In this document: one piece after another, positions 1 through 12,523 of the stretch
How the letters are laid out: each line of letters starts with the position of its first letter
How positions within the stretch are numbered: the stretch's first letter is position 1
Source of the DNA: Vibrio crassostreae
Lineage (GTDB): Bacteria; Pseudomonadota; Gammaproteobacteria; Enterobacterales; Vibrionaceae
Direction of reading: 5' to 3'
Length of the DNA stretch: 64,000 nucleotides
Assembly: GCF_024347415.1 (NCBI RefSeq)
Contig: NZ_AP025476.1
Coordinates: 1 to 64,000, forward strand
Translations under genes and position numbers: made by a program
The notes under the pieces: model-generated
What the model saw: the letters and a program-made list of their open reading frames with translations, nothing else
What the model was told of the DNA's origin: nothing
Database searches by the model: none

Positions 1-1422
1 GTGTCATCTTCGCTTTGGTTGCAGTGTTTGCAACAGCTTCAAGAAGAGTTACCAGCTACAGAATTCAGTATGTGGGTTCGTCCGTTACAAGCGGAGCTCA
101 ATGACAATACTCTAACTCTATTTGCACCGAACCGTTTCGTACTCGATTGGGTTCGTGATAAGTATCTAAATAGCATTAACCGTTTGCTGCAAGAATATTG
201 CGGCAACGATATCCCACATCTTCATTTTGAAGTGGGAAGCAAGCGTGTGATTGCACCAAAGCCTGCGACACCAGCACCGACTCAGACTCGTACTGCAGCC
301 GATGTGGCCGCTGAGTCATCAGCACCTGCGCAATTACAAGCTCGCAAGCCTGTCCATAATATTTGGCGTGATGAAGAGCCTGTCGCGGTTGATTTGAATC
401 ACCGCTCAAACGTGAACCCAAAACATAAGTTCAATAACTTTGTTGAAGGTAAGTCGAACCAACTGGGTTTGGCTGCGGCACGTCAGGTTTCTGATAACCC
501 AGGAACAGCCTACAACCCGTTGTTCCTATACGGCGGCACTGGTTTAGGTAAAACGCACTTGTTGCATGCGGTGGGTAACGCCATTGTTGATAATAAGCCA
601 AATGCGAAAGTGGTTTACATGCACTCAGAACGTTTTGTTCAGGATATGGTAAAGGCCCTGCAAAACAACGCGATCGAAGAATTTAAGCGCTACTACCGTA
701 GTGTTGACGCATTGCTTATCGATGACATCCAATTTTTTGCCAATAAAGAGCGTTCTCAAGAAGAGTTCTTCCATACCTTTAACGCGCTGCTTGAAGGTAA
801 CCAACAGATCATCCTAACGTCTGACCGTTATCCAAAAGAGATCAACGGGGTAGAGGATCGTCTTAAATCTCGCTTCGGCTGGGGTTTGACGGTTGCGATT
901 GAGCCGCCAGAGCTTGAGACGCGTGTTGCGATCTTGATGAAGAAAGCAGAAGACCACCAAATTCACCTTGCGGATGAAGTGGCGTTCTTTATTGCCAAGC
1001 GCCTGCGCTCTAACGTTCGTGAGCTGGAAGGCGCATTGAACCGTGTTATTGCCAATGCAAACTTCACTGGCCGTCCGATCACGATTGACTTCGTGCGTGA
1101 AGCACTGCGTGACCTACTTGCACTGCAAGAAAAACTGGTCACTATTGATAACATTCAAAAGACAGTAGCCGAGTACTACAAAATCAAAGTCGCTGATCTA
1201 TTGTCTAAGCGTCGTTCTCGTTCTGTTGCTCGTCCACGCCAATTGGCGATGGCACTGGCGAAAGAGCTAACAAACCACAGCTTGCCTGAGATTGGCGATG
1301 CATTCGGTGGTCGTGACCACACGACGGTACTGCATGCTTGTCGTAAGATTGCTCAGCTGCGTGAAGAGAGCCACGACATTAAAGAAGATTATTCGAACCT
1401 GATTCGTACCCTTTCTTCTTAA
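1..1422 (+). CDS. dnaA: Chromosomal replication initiator protein DnaA
   Basis: DnaA binds DnaA boxes at oriC, melts the origin and loads DnaB helicase. The 473-residue protein has the family length. Domain I is at about 1-85, a variable proline/alanine-rich linker at about 85-135, the AAA+ domain follows with Walker A GGTGLGKT at 178-185 and Walker B aspartates at 241-242, and the C-terminal DNA-binding helix signature [12 protein letters not shown] starts at residue 439. It begins with GTG at the first base of the window, so its ribosome binding site and promoter are outside. It heads the classical dnaA-dnaN-recF-gyrB cluster. Identification is very secure. Confidence 0.99.
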   Translation: MSSSLWLQCLQQLQEELPATEFSMWVRPLQAELNDNTLTLFAPNRFVLDWVRDKYLNSINRLLQEYCGNDIPHLHFEVGSKRVIAPKPATPAPTQTRTAADVAAESSAPAQLQARKPVHNIWRDEEPVAVDLNHRSNVNPKHKFNNFVEGKSNQLGLAAARQVSDNPGTAYNPLFLYGGTGLGKTHLLHAVGNAIVDNKPNAKVVYMHSERFVQDMVKALQNNAIEEFKRYYRSVDALLIDDIQFFANKERSQEEFFHTFNALLEGNQQIILTSDRYPKEINGVEDRLKSRFGWGLTVAIEPPELETRVAILMKKAEDHQIHLADEVAFFIAKRLRSNVRELEGALNRVIANANFTGRPITIDFVREALRDLLALQEKLVTIDNIQKTVAEYYKIKVADLLSKRRSRSVARPRQLAMALAKELTNHSLPEIGDAFGGRDHTTVLHACRKIAQLREESHDIKEDYSNLIRTLSS

Positions 1423-1503
1423 TACACAGTATTCTTAACCTTAATAAGCAGAATCTTGGCCACGTACTATTACGCAGTGCCATTTAGACCGTAAGAGCAA
1501 GAT

Positions 1504-2604
1504 ATGAAATTTACCATTGAACGTAGTCACCTGATTAAGCCATTACAACAAGTATCTGGCGCACTCGGTGGCAGGCCAACGCTTCCAATTCTAGGAAACC
1601 TACTGATTAAAGTAGAAGATAACGTGTTGTCGATGACAGCGACGGATCTAGAAGTTGAACTGATCAGCCGTGTAACGCTTGAAGGTGATTTCGAAGCGGG
1701 CAGCATTACCGTACCTTCACGTAAATTCCTAGATATCTGCCGTGGATTACCAGATAACTCAGTGATCACTGTGGTATTGGATGGTGACCGTATTCAGGTT
1801 CGCTCTGGTCGTAGCCGCTTCTCATTAGCAACATTACCTGCGGCAGATTTTCCTAATATTGAAGACTGGAGCAGTGAAGTTGAAGTGTCAGTGACACAAG
1901 CTGAACTTCGCGGTCTTATCGAGAAAACGCAATTCTCAATGGCGAACCAAGATGTTCGTTACTACCTCAACGGTATGTTGTTTGAGATTGAAGGCTCTAT
2001 CCTGCGCAGCGTGGCGACCGATGGTCACCGTATGGCAGTATCTCAAGCACAACTGGGTGCGGATTTTGCTCAGAAGCAGATCATTGTTCCTCGTAAAGGT
2101 GTGCAAGAGCTAGTGAAGCTATTGGATGCACCTGAACAGCCAGTAACACTACAAATCGGTAACTCTAACGTGCGTGCGGAAGTGAACAACTATGTCTTCA
2201 CTTCTAAGTTAGTAGATGGTCGTTTCCCTGATTATCGCCGCGTAATGCCGCAAAATACCACCAAGACACTTGAAGCTGGCTGTGATGAATTACGTTCAGC
2301 ATTTTCTCGTGCTGCGATTCTATCGAATGAAAAATTCCGTGGTGTTCGCGTTAATCTTGCGGATAGCGAGATGCGTATTACCGCGAACAACCCAGAGCAA
2401 GAAGAAGCAGAAGAAGTACTCGATGTTAACTTCGACGGTGATGCTCTAGAGATTGGCTTTAACGTAAGCTACGTATTGGATGTTCTGAACACACTGCGTT
2501 GTGAACAGGTTCGTATCTCAATGTCAGACGCCAATGCGAGTGCTCTTATTGAGAACGCACAAGATGACAGCGCGATGTACGTTGTTATGCCAATTCGCTT
2601 ATAA
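1504..2604 (+). CDS. dnaN: DNA polymerase III beta sliding clamp
   Basis: DnaN forms the ring-shaped dimer that tethers DNA polymerase III to DNA and recruits many repair factors. The 366-residue length equals that of the E. coli protein. The start MKFTIERSHLIKPLQQVSG and the C-terminal end VVMPIRL are clamp hallmarks, and three repeated clamp domains fit the length. It lies 81 bases after dnaA with no terminator between, which is consistent with co-transcription with dnaA and recF. Confidence 0.99.
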   Translation: MKFTIERSHLIKPLQQVSGALGGRPTLPILGNLLIKVEDNVLSMTATDLEVELISRVTLEGDFEAGSITVPSRKFLDICRGLPDNSVITVVLDGDRIQVRSGRSRFSLATLPAADFPNIEDWSSEVEVSVTQAELRGLIEKTQFSMANQDVRYYLNGMLFEIEGSILRSVATDGHRMAVSQAQLGADFAQKQIIVPRKGVQELVKLLDAPEQPVTLQIGNSNVRAEVNNYVFTSKLVDGRFPDYRRVMPQNTTKTLEAGCDELRSAFSRAAILSNEKFRGVRVNLADSEMRITANNPEQEEAEEVLDVNFDGDALEIGFNVSYVLDVLNTLRCEQVRISMSDANASALIENAQDDSAMYVVMPIRL

Positions 2605-2657
2605 GCTGCCCCATGTTGACCTACCGAGTCGTGATTGAAGATTAATATGAAGACGTT

Positions 2658-6172
<3,515 letters not shown>

Positions 6173-6204
6173 ATTTCTTTAGTAATAAAGAAACTCAAAA
6201 CGAT

Positions 6205-6234
6205 AAAAGCACTGCCCATTGGCGGTGCTTTTTT
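6205..6234 (+). terminator. Rho-independent terminator of the dnaA-gyrB cluster
   Basis: AAAAGCAC at 6205-6212 pairs with GTGCTTTT at 6225-6232. The stem is extended by GCC (6214-6216) with GGC (6221-6223), the loop is CATT, and a T run follows. The T run overlaps the stop codon of the convergent patatin-like gene, so the same hairpin may stop transcription from both sides. Confidence 0.9.
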
Positions 6235-7159
6235 ATGCCTGTTCGATATGACGACCCGCCGTAGCGAGGAAGTACTTTCCGGATAAAAGTCCTACCTCGT
6301 AGTCATGTTCAAGTGCATGCTGTGGACTTCCCAGCAATGTTGAGTGCAGCGCTTTGTCTGGATGAATTTCATAGATGGTGGCGTCTTCTGGCGGGTTACT
6401 CAGAAAGTCTTGTGTCGCGCGGTAATGGGCTTCGTGTTTGAGTAACAGCTCAATCATCGCTTTGGCTTTTGTTTTCCCTAACAACTTACTGTATTTGCAC
6501 ATCCAGCGGTGATCAAAAGACGTTGAGATAGGTACTGTCCGAATCACAACAATATGTTTATAACCCTGGTTATAGGCTTCTTGTGCTGGGATGGGGGCGG
6601 TAACACCACCATCAAGCCACTCTTCATCATTCGCTTGAATTGCCTTTGTGCTGATAAAGGGAACGGCACATGAGGCTTTGAGAGCGTCCTGCCAAGTGTG
6701 TGAGTCTAAGTCAAAATAGGCTGGCTCGTGACGAGTCGCATGGGATGCACAGGCAAGCACCTTACAACTCTTCATATTGTCATGACCTAACTGCCAGTTG
6801 AGCGGTAAGCTGGTTTCGGTTTGTTCAAGTAACCAATCTAGGTCTAATCCTTTCTTTTGCAGTAAGAACTTATAGGTATCGAAGAACTCAGGACTGGCTG
6901 TTGCTTCTGTTATGACGCGGTAAGCATGGCGATGTTGCCCGCATATATAGGATGCTAGGTTAAGAGAGCCCGCTGATGTGCCAATCATCAATGAAAACGG
7001 ATTAAAATTTTGTTCGAGAAAAGCATCCAGCACGCCCGCTGTAAAAATTCCGCGTTGGCCGCCGCCTTCCGTCACCAGAGCCACTTTATCTATGTGGATA
7101 TCTAGGTGCGCTAAGGCATCGTAAGAGTGGAGTGCGTAAGAAATATGCGTAGAAGACAT
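6233..7159 (-). CDS. Patatin-like phospholipase, YjjU family
   Basis: Patatin-like proteins are serine acyl hydrolases with a Ser-Asp dyad. The sequence shows the glycine-rich oxyanion motif EGGGQRGIFTAG near residue 31, the nucleophile elbow GTSAG near residue 60, and the DGGVTAPIP motif with the catalytic aspartate near residue 195. It strongly resembles E. coli YjjU across its length, including the VIRTVP and KYFLATAGRHIEQ-type C-terminal stretches. I chose the ATG at 7159 rather than the TTG at 7174 because it is an ATG preceded by GGTGG. No signal peptide is visible, so a cytoplasmic location is likely. The substrate is unknown. It is convergent with gyrB. Confidence 0.85.
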   Translation of the reverse strand: MSSTHISYALHSYDALAHLDIHIDKVALVTEGGGQRGIFTAGVLDAFLEQNFNPFSLMIGTSAGSLNLASYICGQHRHAYRVITEATASPEFFDTYKFLLQKKGLDLDWLLEQTETSLPLNWQLGHDNMKSCKVLACASHATRHEPAYFDLDSHTWQDALKASCAVPFISTKAIQANDEEWLDGGVTAPIPAQEAYNQGYKHIVVIRTVPISTSFDHRWMCKYSKLLGKTKAKAMIELLLKHEAHYRATQDFLSNPPEDATIYEIHPDKALHSTLLGSPQHALEHDYEVGLLSGKYFLATAGRHIEQA

Positions 7160-7288
7160 CAGGATTGCCACCAAAAGCTATAGAAAAGGATTCAACCTGA
7201 TTAGGATATGACCAATGGTGGTTAATTAAAATTAAGTAATATTTATATAGCGTTTGGTTTTTCTTAACTAAAAAGTTGAATCACGCCG

Positions 7289-7317
7289 CTTGAAAAGCGC
7301 TTTGTGGCACCACATAT
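7289..7317 (+). promoter_or_regulatory. Sigma-32 (heat-shock) promoter of ibpA
   Basis: CTTGAAA at 7289-7295 and CCACATAT at 7310-7317, separated by 14 bases, match the RpoH -35 (CTTGAAA) and -10 (CCCCATNT) consensus. It would give an untranslated leader of about 255 bases before ibpA, which contains the thermometer described separately. Of the gene-free 7160-7581 stretch, I see nothing else assignable in 7160-7288 and 7318-7497. Confidence 0.75.
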
Positions 7318-7497
7318 CTATTTATGAAGAGGATGACTGTCTTGCTCAAAAGAGAAGAAACAGAACCTTCATTACCGCTGACGAAGTATCGCTCAACAGA
7401 GGATAACTTTAGCAGCACACAACTTAAAAATTGATTCATTGTCATGTCCCAGCGTTGTTGCCAATAGAGGTGAAACCCGAGGAATGCGAATTGAATC

Positions 7498-7577
7498 TCT
7501 TAGCTGTTTACTGGGTCACACACAGGTTCGATCTCAGTAAAATTCGCAGCTAAGACTATTGCTTACTAAAAGGATAG
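7498..7577 (+). promoter_or_regulatory. ROSE-type RNA thermometer in the ibpA leader
   Basis: A long hairpin is formed by TCTTAGCTG (7498-7506) with CAGCTAAGA (7547-7555), and inside it TTTACTG (7507-7513) with CAGTAAA (7535-7541). Directly after it, 7556-7577 folds on itself: CTATT, a bulged G, then CTT pair with AAG, GATAG around a five-base ACTAA loop. This sequesters the Shine-Dalgarno AGGA (7571-7574) with TTGCT (7559-7563), the hallmark UYGCU/AGGA pairing of ROSE elements. ROSE elements are known before ibpA-type genes. Melting at high temperature would free the ribosome site four bases upstream of the ATG. Confidence 0.75.
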
Positions 7578-7581
7578 CATT

Positions 7582-8016
7582 ATGAGAACTGTAGATTTCA
7601 CTCCACTTTACCGCAACGCAATCGGCTTCGATCGTCTATTCAACATGATGGAAGCGAACACATCGAAGAACTCTTCTGGCGGTTACCCTCCATACAACAT
7701 CGAGCAAAAAGACGAGAACAACTACCGTATTACTATGGCCGTTGCTGGTTTTGCTGATGATCAATTAGATCTGACTCAGAAAGAGAACATGCTAATTGTG
7801 AAAGGTGAGCGTAAAGCAGAAGCAGAGAAAACCTTCGTATATCAAGGTATTGCAGAGCGCGATTTTGAGCGAAAATTCCAACTGGCTGACTACGTAAAAG
7901 TGGTAGGTGCAAGCATGGAAAATGGTCTTCTTCACATCGACCTAGAACGCGAAATCCCAGAAGCGATGCAACCACGTAAGATTGCTATTAATGGTAATAG
8001 CCTACTAGAAGGTTAA
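7582..8016 (+). CDS. ibpA: Small heat-shock protein IbpA (Hsp20)
   Basis: IbpA is a holdase chaperone of the alpha-crystallin family that coats aggregates and hands clients to DnaK and ClpB. The 144-residue protein contains an alpha-crystallin domain at about 35-125 ([20 protein letters not shown] through [13 protein letters not shown]) and a short C-terminal tail carrying the KIAI oligomerisation motif. It starts [19 protein letters not shown], typical of IbpA. It is monocistronic between a sigma-32 promoter with a ROSE leader and a terminator. Two layers of heat control are therefore visible. Confidence 0.96.
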   Translation: MRTVDFTPLYRNAIGFDRLFNMMEANTSKNSSGGYPPYNIEQKDENNYRITMAVAGFADDQLDLTQKENMLIVKGERKAEAEKTFVYQGIAERDFERKFQLADYVKVVGASMENGLLHIDLEREIPEAMQPRKIAINGNSLLEG

Positions 8017-8062
8017 TTACTGTTAGCTCCTTAGAGCTAAAAAATATCGGGAAGTAAAAGTG

Positions 8063-8092
8063 AAAGAGCACCTCATGAGGTGCTCTTTTTGT
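8063..8092 (+). terminator. Bidirectional terminator between ibpA and avtA
   Basis: 8063-8088 is a perfect 26-base palindrome built on AAAGAGCACCTCA and its complement, followed by TTTG. It lies between two convergent genes and can serve both. Confidence 0.88.
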
Positions 8093-8144
8093 TTGTTCTA
8101 TCAGTGTCATTCCATAGAGGGAGGAACGACCGAGTAGGGAATCT

Positions 8145-9398
8145 CTATTTGCTTTCGCTGTAAGCCTTTTTCACTTCTTCAGCAATGATCGCAATACCTT
8201 TCTGCATCGCTTCATCATCTTGTACGTAGTTCATGCGTAAGCACTGGTGAGCATGATCCCACTCATCTTCTTGGCCGATAAAGAAGTATTCGCCCGGAAC
8301 AATCAATACGCCGCGAGCTTTAAGGCGGTCGTACAGTTCCATTGTGGTGATTGGTAGCTCATCAAACCATAACCATAAGAAGATAGCGCCTTCAGGTTTA
8401 TGGATACGGAAGCGTGGGTCATCGATAGCGTCTTGTAGTAGTTCTACTGCACGTAAAGATTTCTCTTTATAGAAAGGCTTAATCACTTCACTGCTCAAGC
8501 GCAGCAGGTCACCGTTCTCAATCATGTGGTTGGCGATAGCGGGCCCAACACTGCTTGGTGCTAAGCTGATGATGCCATTCATGTTGGTTAGTGCTTGGGT
8601 TACTTCTTCACTCGCAATCACGATACCGCAACGCACACCCGGCAAACCAAGCTTAGATAAACTCATGCACAGAATCGTATTTTCATTCCAGAACGGTTCG
8701 ACATCTTCAAAGATGATGTTTGGAAACGGCAGGCCGTAAGCATTGTCGATCAGTAGCGGGATGTTGTTTTCACGCGCGAGCTTGTCCAGTTTACGTACTT
8801 CATCGTCGGTCAGTACGTTGCCTGTTGGATTGGTTGGACGAGATGCACAGATAGCCGCGACTGAGTCATCAACCTTTAGTTGTTCAAAATCGACGTGGTA
8901 TTTGAACTGGCGGTTTTCTAGCAGCTCGATCTCTGGGTGGTAAGAGATAAAGATATCGTCATCAATACCCGCGTCGCCATAGCCGATGTATTCCGGTGCG
9001 ATAGGCAGTAGGATTTTCTTATGTGAGCCGTCAGGCTGTTGACCTGCTAAAAGGTTGAACAGGTAAAAGAAGCCACTTTGACTGCCGTTAGTCAGGCTGA
9101 TGTTCTTTTCGCTGATGTCCCAACCATAGGTCTCTTTTAGCATTGCGGCTAAAGACTTAATAAAGCTGTCTTTGCCCTGCGGACCATCGTAGTTGGCGAG
9201 GGCGGCTATGAGTTCTCCACTGGCGAGCATGTCTGCACTGGCTTGGTTAAAGTAATCGAGCATGGCAGGGATAGCGGCTGGGTTGCCACCACCAAGCATG
9301 ATTGCGCCAGGAGTGCGCAGGCCATCATTCAAATCATCCATTAAACGAGTGATTCCAGAGTAACGATTAAACTTTTCACCAAACTTAGAGAACTGCAT
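8145..9398 (-). CDS. avtA: Valine-pyruvate aminotransferase AvtA
   Basis: AvtA is a PLP-dependent class I/II aminotransferase that interconverts valine/2-ketoisovalerate and alanine/pyruvate. The 417-residue length equals that of the E. coli enzyme, and the N-terminus with DDLNDGLRTPGAIMLGGGNP is diagnostic. The motif SRPTNPTGNVLTDDE and the PLP lysine context MSLSKLGLPGVRCG are present. In the Vibrio gene order I know, glyS would come next, but here the tad locus, a two-component pair and malS lie between them. Confidence 0.96.
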   Translation of the reverse strand: MQFSKFGEKFNRYSGITRLMDDLNDGLRTPGAIMLGGGNPAAIPAMLDYFNQASADMLASGELIAALANYDGPQGKDSFIKSLAAMLKETYGWDISEKNISLTNGSQSGFFYLFNLLAGQQPDGSHKKILLPIAPEYIGYGDAGIDDDIFISYHPEIELLENRQFKYHVDFEQLKVDDSVAAICASRPTNPTGNVLTDDEVRKLDKLARENNIPLLIDNAYGLPFPNIIFEDVEPFWNENTILCMSLSKLGLPGVRCGIVIASEEVTQALTNMNGIISLAPSSVGPAIANHMIENGDLLRLSSEVIKPFYKEKSLRAVELLQDAIDDPRFRIHKPEGAIFLWLWFDELPITTMELYDRLKARGVLIVPGEYFFIGQEDEWDHAHQCLRMNYVQDDEAMQKGIAIIAEEVKKAYSESK

Positions 9399-9445
9399 TA
9401 CTTATTTTACCTAATTCATTGTGATTGCTTGTTACGTGTCATTAA

Positions 9446-9464
9446 GGCAGACCTTATGTCTGCC
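9446..9464. repeat. Small inverted repeat in the avtA/flp intergenic region
   Basis: GGCAGAC (9446-9452) and GTCTGCC (9458-9464) form a 7-bp stem with a 5-base loop. It lies 48 bases upstream of avtA on that gene's strand and has no T run, so it is a leader hairpin or an operator rather than a terminator. Confidence 0.4.
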
Positions 9465-9578
9465 ATCAGTGTATTCCTTGAACATACCGCAATGTTTTTG
9501 CGACGCATAGCGCCAAATGCTCTAACACGGAAAAAACTTTTCTTGTTACCTAGGCTAAATATCACGATTTAACATCCT

Positions 9579-9598
9579 CAAACTGAACCCAAACTGAA
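9579..9598. promoter_or_regulatory. Candidate operator: 9-bp direct repeat with an 11-bp period upstream of flp
   Basis: CAAACTGAA occurs at 9579-9587 and again at 9590-9598, one helical turn apart. On the other strand this gives AGTTTG-N5-AGTTTG, the spacing used by OmpR/PhoP-family dimers (PhoP consensus TGTTTA-N5-TGTTTA). It is 124 bases upstream of flp, and a PhoP-like regulator is encoded at the far end of the locus. Binding is an inference. I see no confident -35/-10 pair in the rest of 9399-9721. Confidence 0.35.
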
Positions 9599-9721
9599 TA
9601 GAACGACAGTAAACGCCAGAACAACGTGAAGTTGGTCACTCTTTTATTGCTCAAAAATAGCGCAATGAATATTCTCTCTCCCGAAGACAAAACAACCTAT
9701 TTATCTTTTTTGGAGAAAGTA

Positions 9722-9958
9722 ATGATTACTCAATTATTTGTTAAAGCTCAATTGTTTACTGCGGCATTTAAAAACGACCAACGTGGTGTTACTGCGATTG
9801 AATACGCAATTCTTGGTGTGTGCATGTCTGCAATCGTGCTTGCTGTATTTGGTGACGGTTTAACAGCAGCTCTGAACGATGCTGTTGCTGCTATTTCTCA
9901 AAACATTACAGATGCAAATACAGTTGAACTTTCTACTGCTGGCTCTGAAGGCTTTTAG
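9722..9958 (+). CDS. flp: Flp-type IVb pilin
   Basis: Flp is the structural pilin of the tad pilus, used for surface attachment and biofilm. I chose the ATG at 9722 because it follows TGGAGAA with good spacing; the upstream in-frame start at 9626 would add 32 unusual residues. The 78-residue precursor has the prepilin site G-VTAIEYAILG with the conserved glutamate and tyrosine after the cleavage glycine, then a hydrophobic stretch ending before FGDGLTAAL. The mature pilin would be short, as expected for Flp. Its stop codon shares one base with the GTG of the next gene. Confidence 0.9.
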   Translation: MITQLFVKAQLFTAAFKNDQRGVTAIEYAILGVCMSAIVLAVFGDGLTAALNDAVAAISQNITDANTVELSTAGSEGF

Positions 9959-10392
9959 TGGAAAACTTATGGTGGCTAATTATTTTAGCCGCCATGGCAA
10001 TCTACGCCTGTTACACGGATTGTCGATACCGAGAGATCAGCAACCGTTTGGCGTTGTGCATGGCGTTATGGACCTTATCGCGACTGGAGTTTCACAGTGA
10101 GGCTCAACACCTAATACATCCGATTGCCGTGCTACTTGCTGGTGGTGTGTTATTTCAGATGAATATACTCGCGGCAGGCGACAGCAAACTATTCGCGGTA
10201 CTGAGCTTAGCGATCGACTCTAAATTTATAGCCGTTACGCTGCTACTTATTGGCTTTTTAGGTGGTGTATTAGCGATTAGTCAGTGGTGGTTAGGACGAA
10301 TGACTGCCGATATTCGGTGGACACAGCGTGGCGTCCCCTATGCAGTACCAATCTGTTTGGCAAGCTTATTAGCTATAGCTGCATCATTATAG
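9958..10392 (+). CDS. tadV: Tad prepilin peptidase (TadV/CpaA)
   Basis: TadV is the membrane aspartyl protease that matures Flp and the pseudopilins TadE and TadF. The 144-residue polytopic protein has the first catalytic aspartate in TDCRYREISNRL and the second in the AAGDSKLFA (GxGDxK-like) motif, as in the A24A family. It starts with GTG and overlaps flp by one base, which suggests translational coupling. Confidence 0.9.
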   Translation: MENLWWLIILAAMAIYACYTDCRYREISNRLALCMALWTLSRLEFHSEAQHLIHPIAVLLAGGVLFQMNILAAGDSKLFAVLSLAIDSKFIAVTLLLIGFLGGVLAISQWWLGRMTADIRWTQRGVPYAVPICLASLLAIAASL

Positions 10393-10400
10393 GTTAAACA

Positions 10401-11189
10401 ATGAATTCAAAAATCATTCTTGGTCTAGCAGTTGTTGCTATATCTATTGGGCTTTATGGCGTGACACAAACGCCTTCTACGAAAGAATTTCCTACGCAGT
10501 CAGTCAATCAAGTGGAACCGAAGATACTTGCTTGGCAGTTGAAGCGGAACGTCGTGCAAGGTGACAAGCTTGCACGTCGCGACTTTGAAGCAGTGTACCT
10601 GACGCGCCAGCAAGCTGGTTCACATGGCTTAACTGAAGATACTCGCTTTAATTGGCAGCAAAGCTTGTTTGCCAAACAGGCCTTGCAACAAGGTGGCATT
10701 GTTACTCCTGAGTTATTGACCTCCCCAGGTCAAGCCGATTACTTGAATACAGTGATTGAGCCAGGGTTTGTGCCTTTTAACGTGACGGTTCCGGGAGAGG
10801 ATGTCGTTGGTGGCACGATCAGTGTTGGAGACTTGGTCGATATTTCAGTGTTGTCGGCACCTAAGCAAAACTTGGCCAATGATAAGAGAGTCGATGACAT
10901 TCAACACCTGACTATGACTCCGCTGCTCGCTCTGGTTCCTGTTTTGGATATGGTCAGTCGACAGCGTTCGGTGAGTACTTTAAGCAGTGAAAAAGTGACC
11001 GAGGTGACCTTGGTACTACAAGTTACCAATAGACAGGTTGCTCAATTAACGATAGCCAAGCGCATTGCTGAGATTGAAGTGCATAAATCAATTGGTGAAG
11101 AGTTTTCGGACGACCTGGAAGCAGATTCAAGTGATGTGATCAGTTTGTCTGGTCAACGTGACGAGATACGCGAATATCGGTTTAAGTAG
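10401..11189 (+). CDS. rcpC: Flp pilus assembly protein RcpC/CpaB
   Basis: RcpC/CpaB is a periplasmic accessory protein associated with the Tad secretin. The 262-residue protein has an N-terminal hydrophobic segment (residues 5-20), a SAF-like region around AWQLKRNVVQGDKLARRDFE, and the conserved block with VPFNVTVPGEDVVGGTISVG then DLVDISVL typical of the family. It lies between the prepilin peptidase gene and the secretin gene, the usual order. Confidence 0.85.
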   Translation: MNSKIILGLAVVAISIGLYGVTQTPSTKEFPTQSVNQVEPKILAWQLKRNVVQGDKLARRDFEAVYLTRQQAGSHGLTEDTRFNWQQSLFAKQALQQGGIVTPELLTSPGQADYLNTVIEPGFVPFNVTVPGEDVVGGTISVGDLVDISVLSAPKQNLANDKRVDDIQHLTMTPLLALVPVLDMVSRQRSVSTLSSEKVTEVTLVLQVTNRQVAQLTIAKRIAEIEVHKSIGEEFSDDLEADSSDVISLSGQRDEIREYRFK

Positions 11190-11197
11190 GGCGAATC

Positions 11198-12523
11198 ATG
11201 ATGACAAAACGAATATTAGCCTTTGCTGGGCTTTGGTTGCTATCGCCTCTAGTAGTCGCGGCTAGCTTAATCAACCTTGCTGAGGGGCAGGCTACAACCG
11301 TGAAGGTTACTGGTGATGTGGCTTCAGTCTTCATTTCTGACCAAAAGGTCGCGGACTATCAGGTGATAGATGAACACAAAATTGTGGTGTTTGGCCGTCA
11401 TCTAGGAACTACGACTTTCATCGCTTTTGATCAACAAGGCAATGAACTGGTGAATCAGCAACTGGTTGTGAATCGCAGCTATACCGATATCGAGCAGCAG
11501 ATAAAAATTCAGTATCCACAAGCCAAAGTGACTGTTTATGGCATTGGTGAAAACATCATCTTGAGTGGCCCTGTATCTTCCGAACTAGAGAAAGACAATA
11601 TTTACCAGATGGTCGGTGAATTATTGGGAAAGGAAGAGGTTGAACAAAACTTCTCTTCTGAAAATGAAGCGCCAGTTGATGACTTAAGCATTGAGTTTAT
11701 GACCAAGCGTCGCTATCGAGGGGTGGTGAATAACATTGAAGTGAACGCTACCAAGCAGGTCAATGTAAAGCTGACTATTGCTGAAGTATCTCACTCTTTT
11801 ATCCAAGACTTCGGCATCAAAGTGGGCACTGCAGGTAATGCAGGAATGTTTGTTGATCAGCTTACCCATTTTAGTGCTAGCGATATTGTCTCTGTGATTT
11901 CTGCGGTGGGATCGGATCAGGTTGGTCAGATTCTAGCGGAGCCTAATCTATCGGTGATCTCTGGTGAGAAAGCGAGCTTTCTTGTCGGTGGAGAGTTACC
12001 GGTCGTGACCAGTAATGATGGTGGCACCAATGTGGACTATAAAGAGTTTGGTGTTCGATTGGAGTTGATGGCGAAGGTGCTAAGAGACGACAAAATTAAG
12101 CTAGCACTGACCCCTGAGGTGAGCTCTTTAGATGCTCAATACAGTAACGAACTCTACGATTTACCGGCTCTAAAGACTCGACGCGCACAAACGACGGTTG
12201 AGCTGGGGGATGGGCAAAGTTTTGTACTGGGTGGTTTGCTGAATAGTGAAGAGCGCGAATCGCTGACTCGAATCCCGTTTATTGGCGACATCCCAATTCT
12301 TGGTGCGTTATTCCGACACACAGGAACGGAACGTAATAAGACCGAGCTCGTAATAGTGGCGACGGTCAACTTAGTTCAACCCGTTAAAGCGAATCAGATC
12401 CAACTGCCGATAATGGAAAAAACGGGTACTTTGAAGCGCTTCTTAGCGCTAGACAGTGAATATGACAAAGCCGAACAGCGTTGGGCGAGCGAAATTTTAT
12501 CTGCCGGAGGCTTTAAACAGTGA
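11198..12523 (+). CDS. rcpA: Tad secretin RcpA/CpaC
   Basis: RcpA forms the outer-membrane channel for the Flp pilus. The 441-residue protein has a cleavable signal peptide (FAGLWLLSPLVVAAS), an N-terminal pilus-assembly domain (ASLINLAEGQATTVKVTG onward), a BON-like segment, and the C-terminal secretin domain from about residue 235 with AEPNLSVISGEKASFLVGGE and the VELGDGQSFVLGGLL region. The C-terminal domain is complete, so the channel should be functional. The downstream gene starts inside its stop codon region (4-base overlap). Confidence 0.92.
   Translation: MMTKRILAFAGLWLLSPLVVAASLINLAEGQATTVKVTGDVASVFISDQKVADYQVIDEHKIVVFGRHLGTTTFIAFDQQGNELVNQQLVVNRSYTDIEQQIKIQYPQAKVTVYGIGENIILSGPVSSELEKDNIYQMVGELLGKEEVEQNFSSENEAPVDDLSIEFMTKRRYRGVVNNIEVNATKQVNVKLTIAEVSHSFIQDFGIKVGTAGNAGMFVDQLTHFSASDIVSVISAVGSDQVGQILAEPNLSVISGEKASFLVGGELPVVTSNDGGTNVDYKEFGVRLELMAKVLRDDKIKLALTPEVSSLDAQYSNELYDLPALKTRRAQTTVELGDGQSFVLGGLLNSEERESLTRIPFIGDIPILGALFRHTGTERNKTELVIVATVNLVQPVKANQIQLPIMEKTGTLKRFLALDSEYDKAEQRWASEILSAGGFKQ

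Noticed and set aside
9626..9721. Longer start for the Flp pilin
   Set aside because: The added 32 residues precede the good ribosome site and would give an atypically long prepilin leader.
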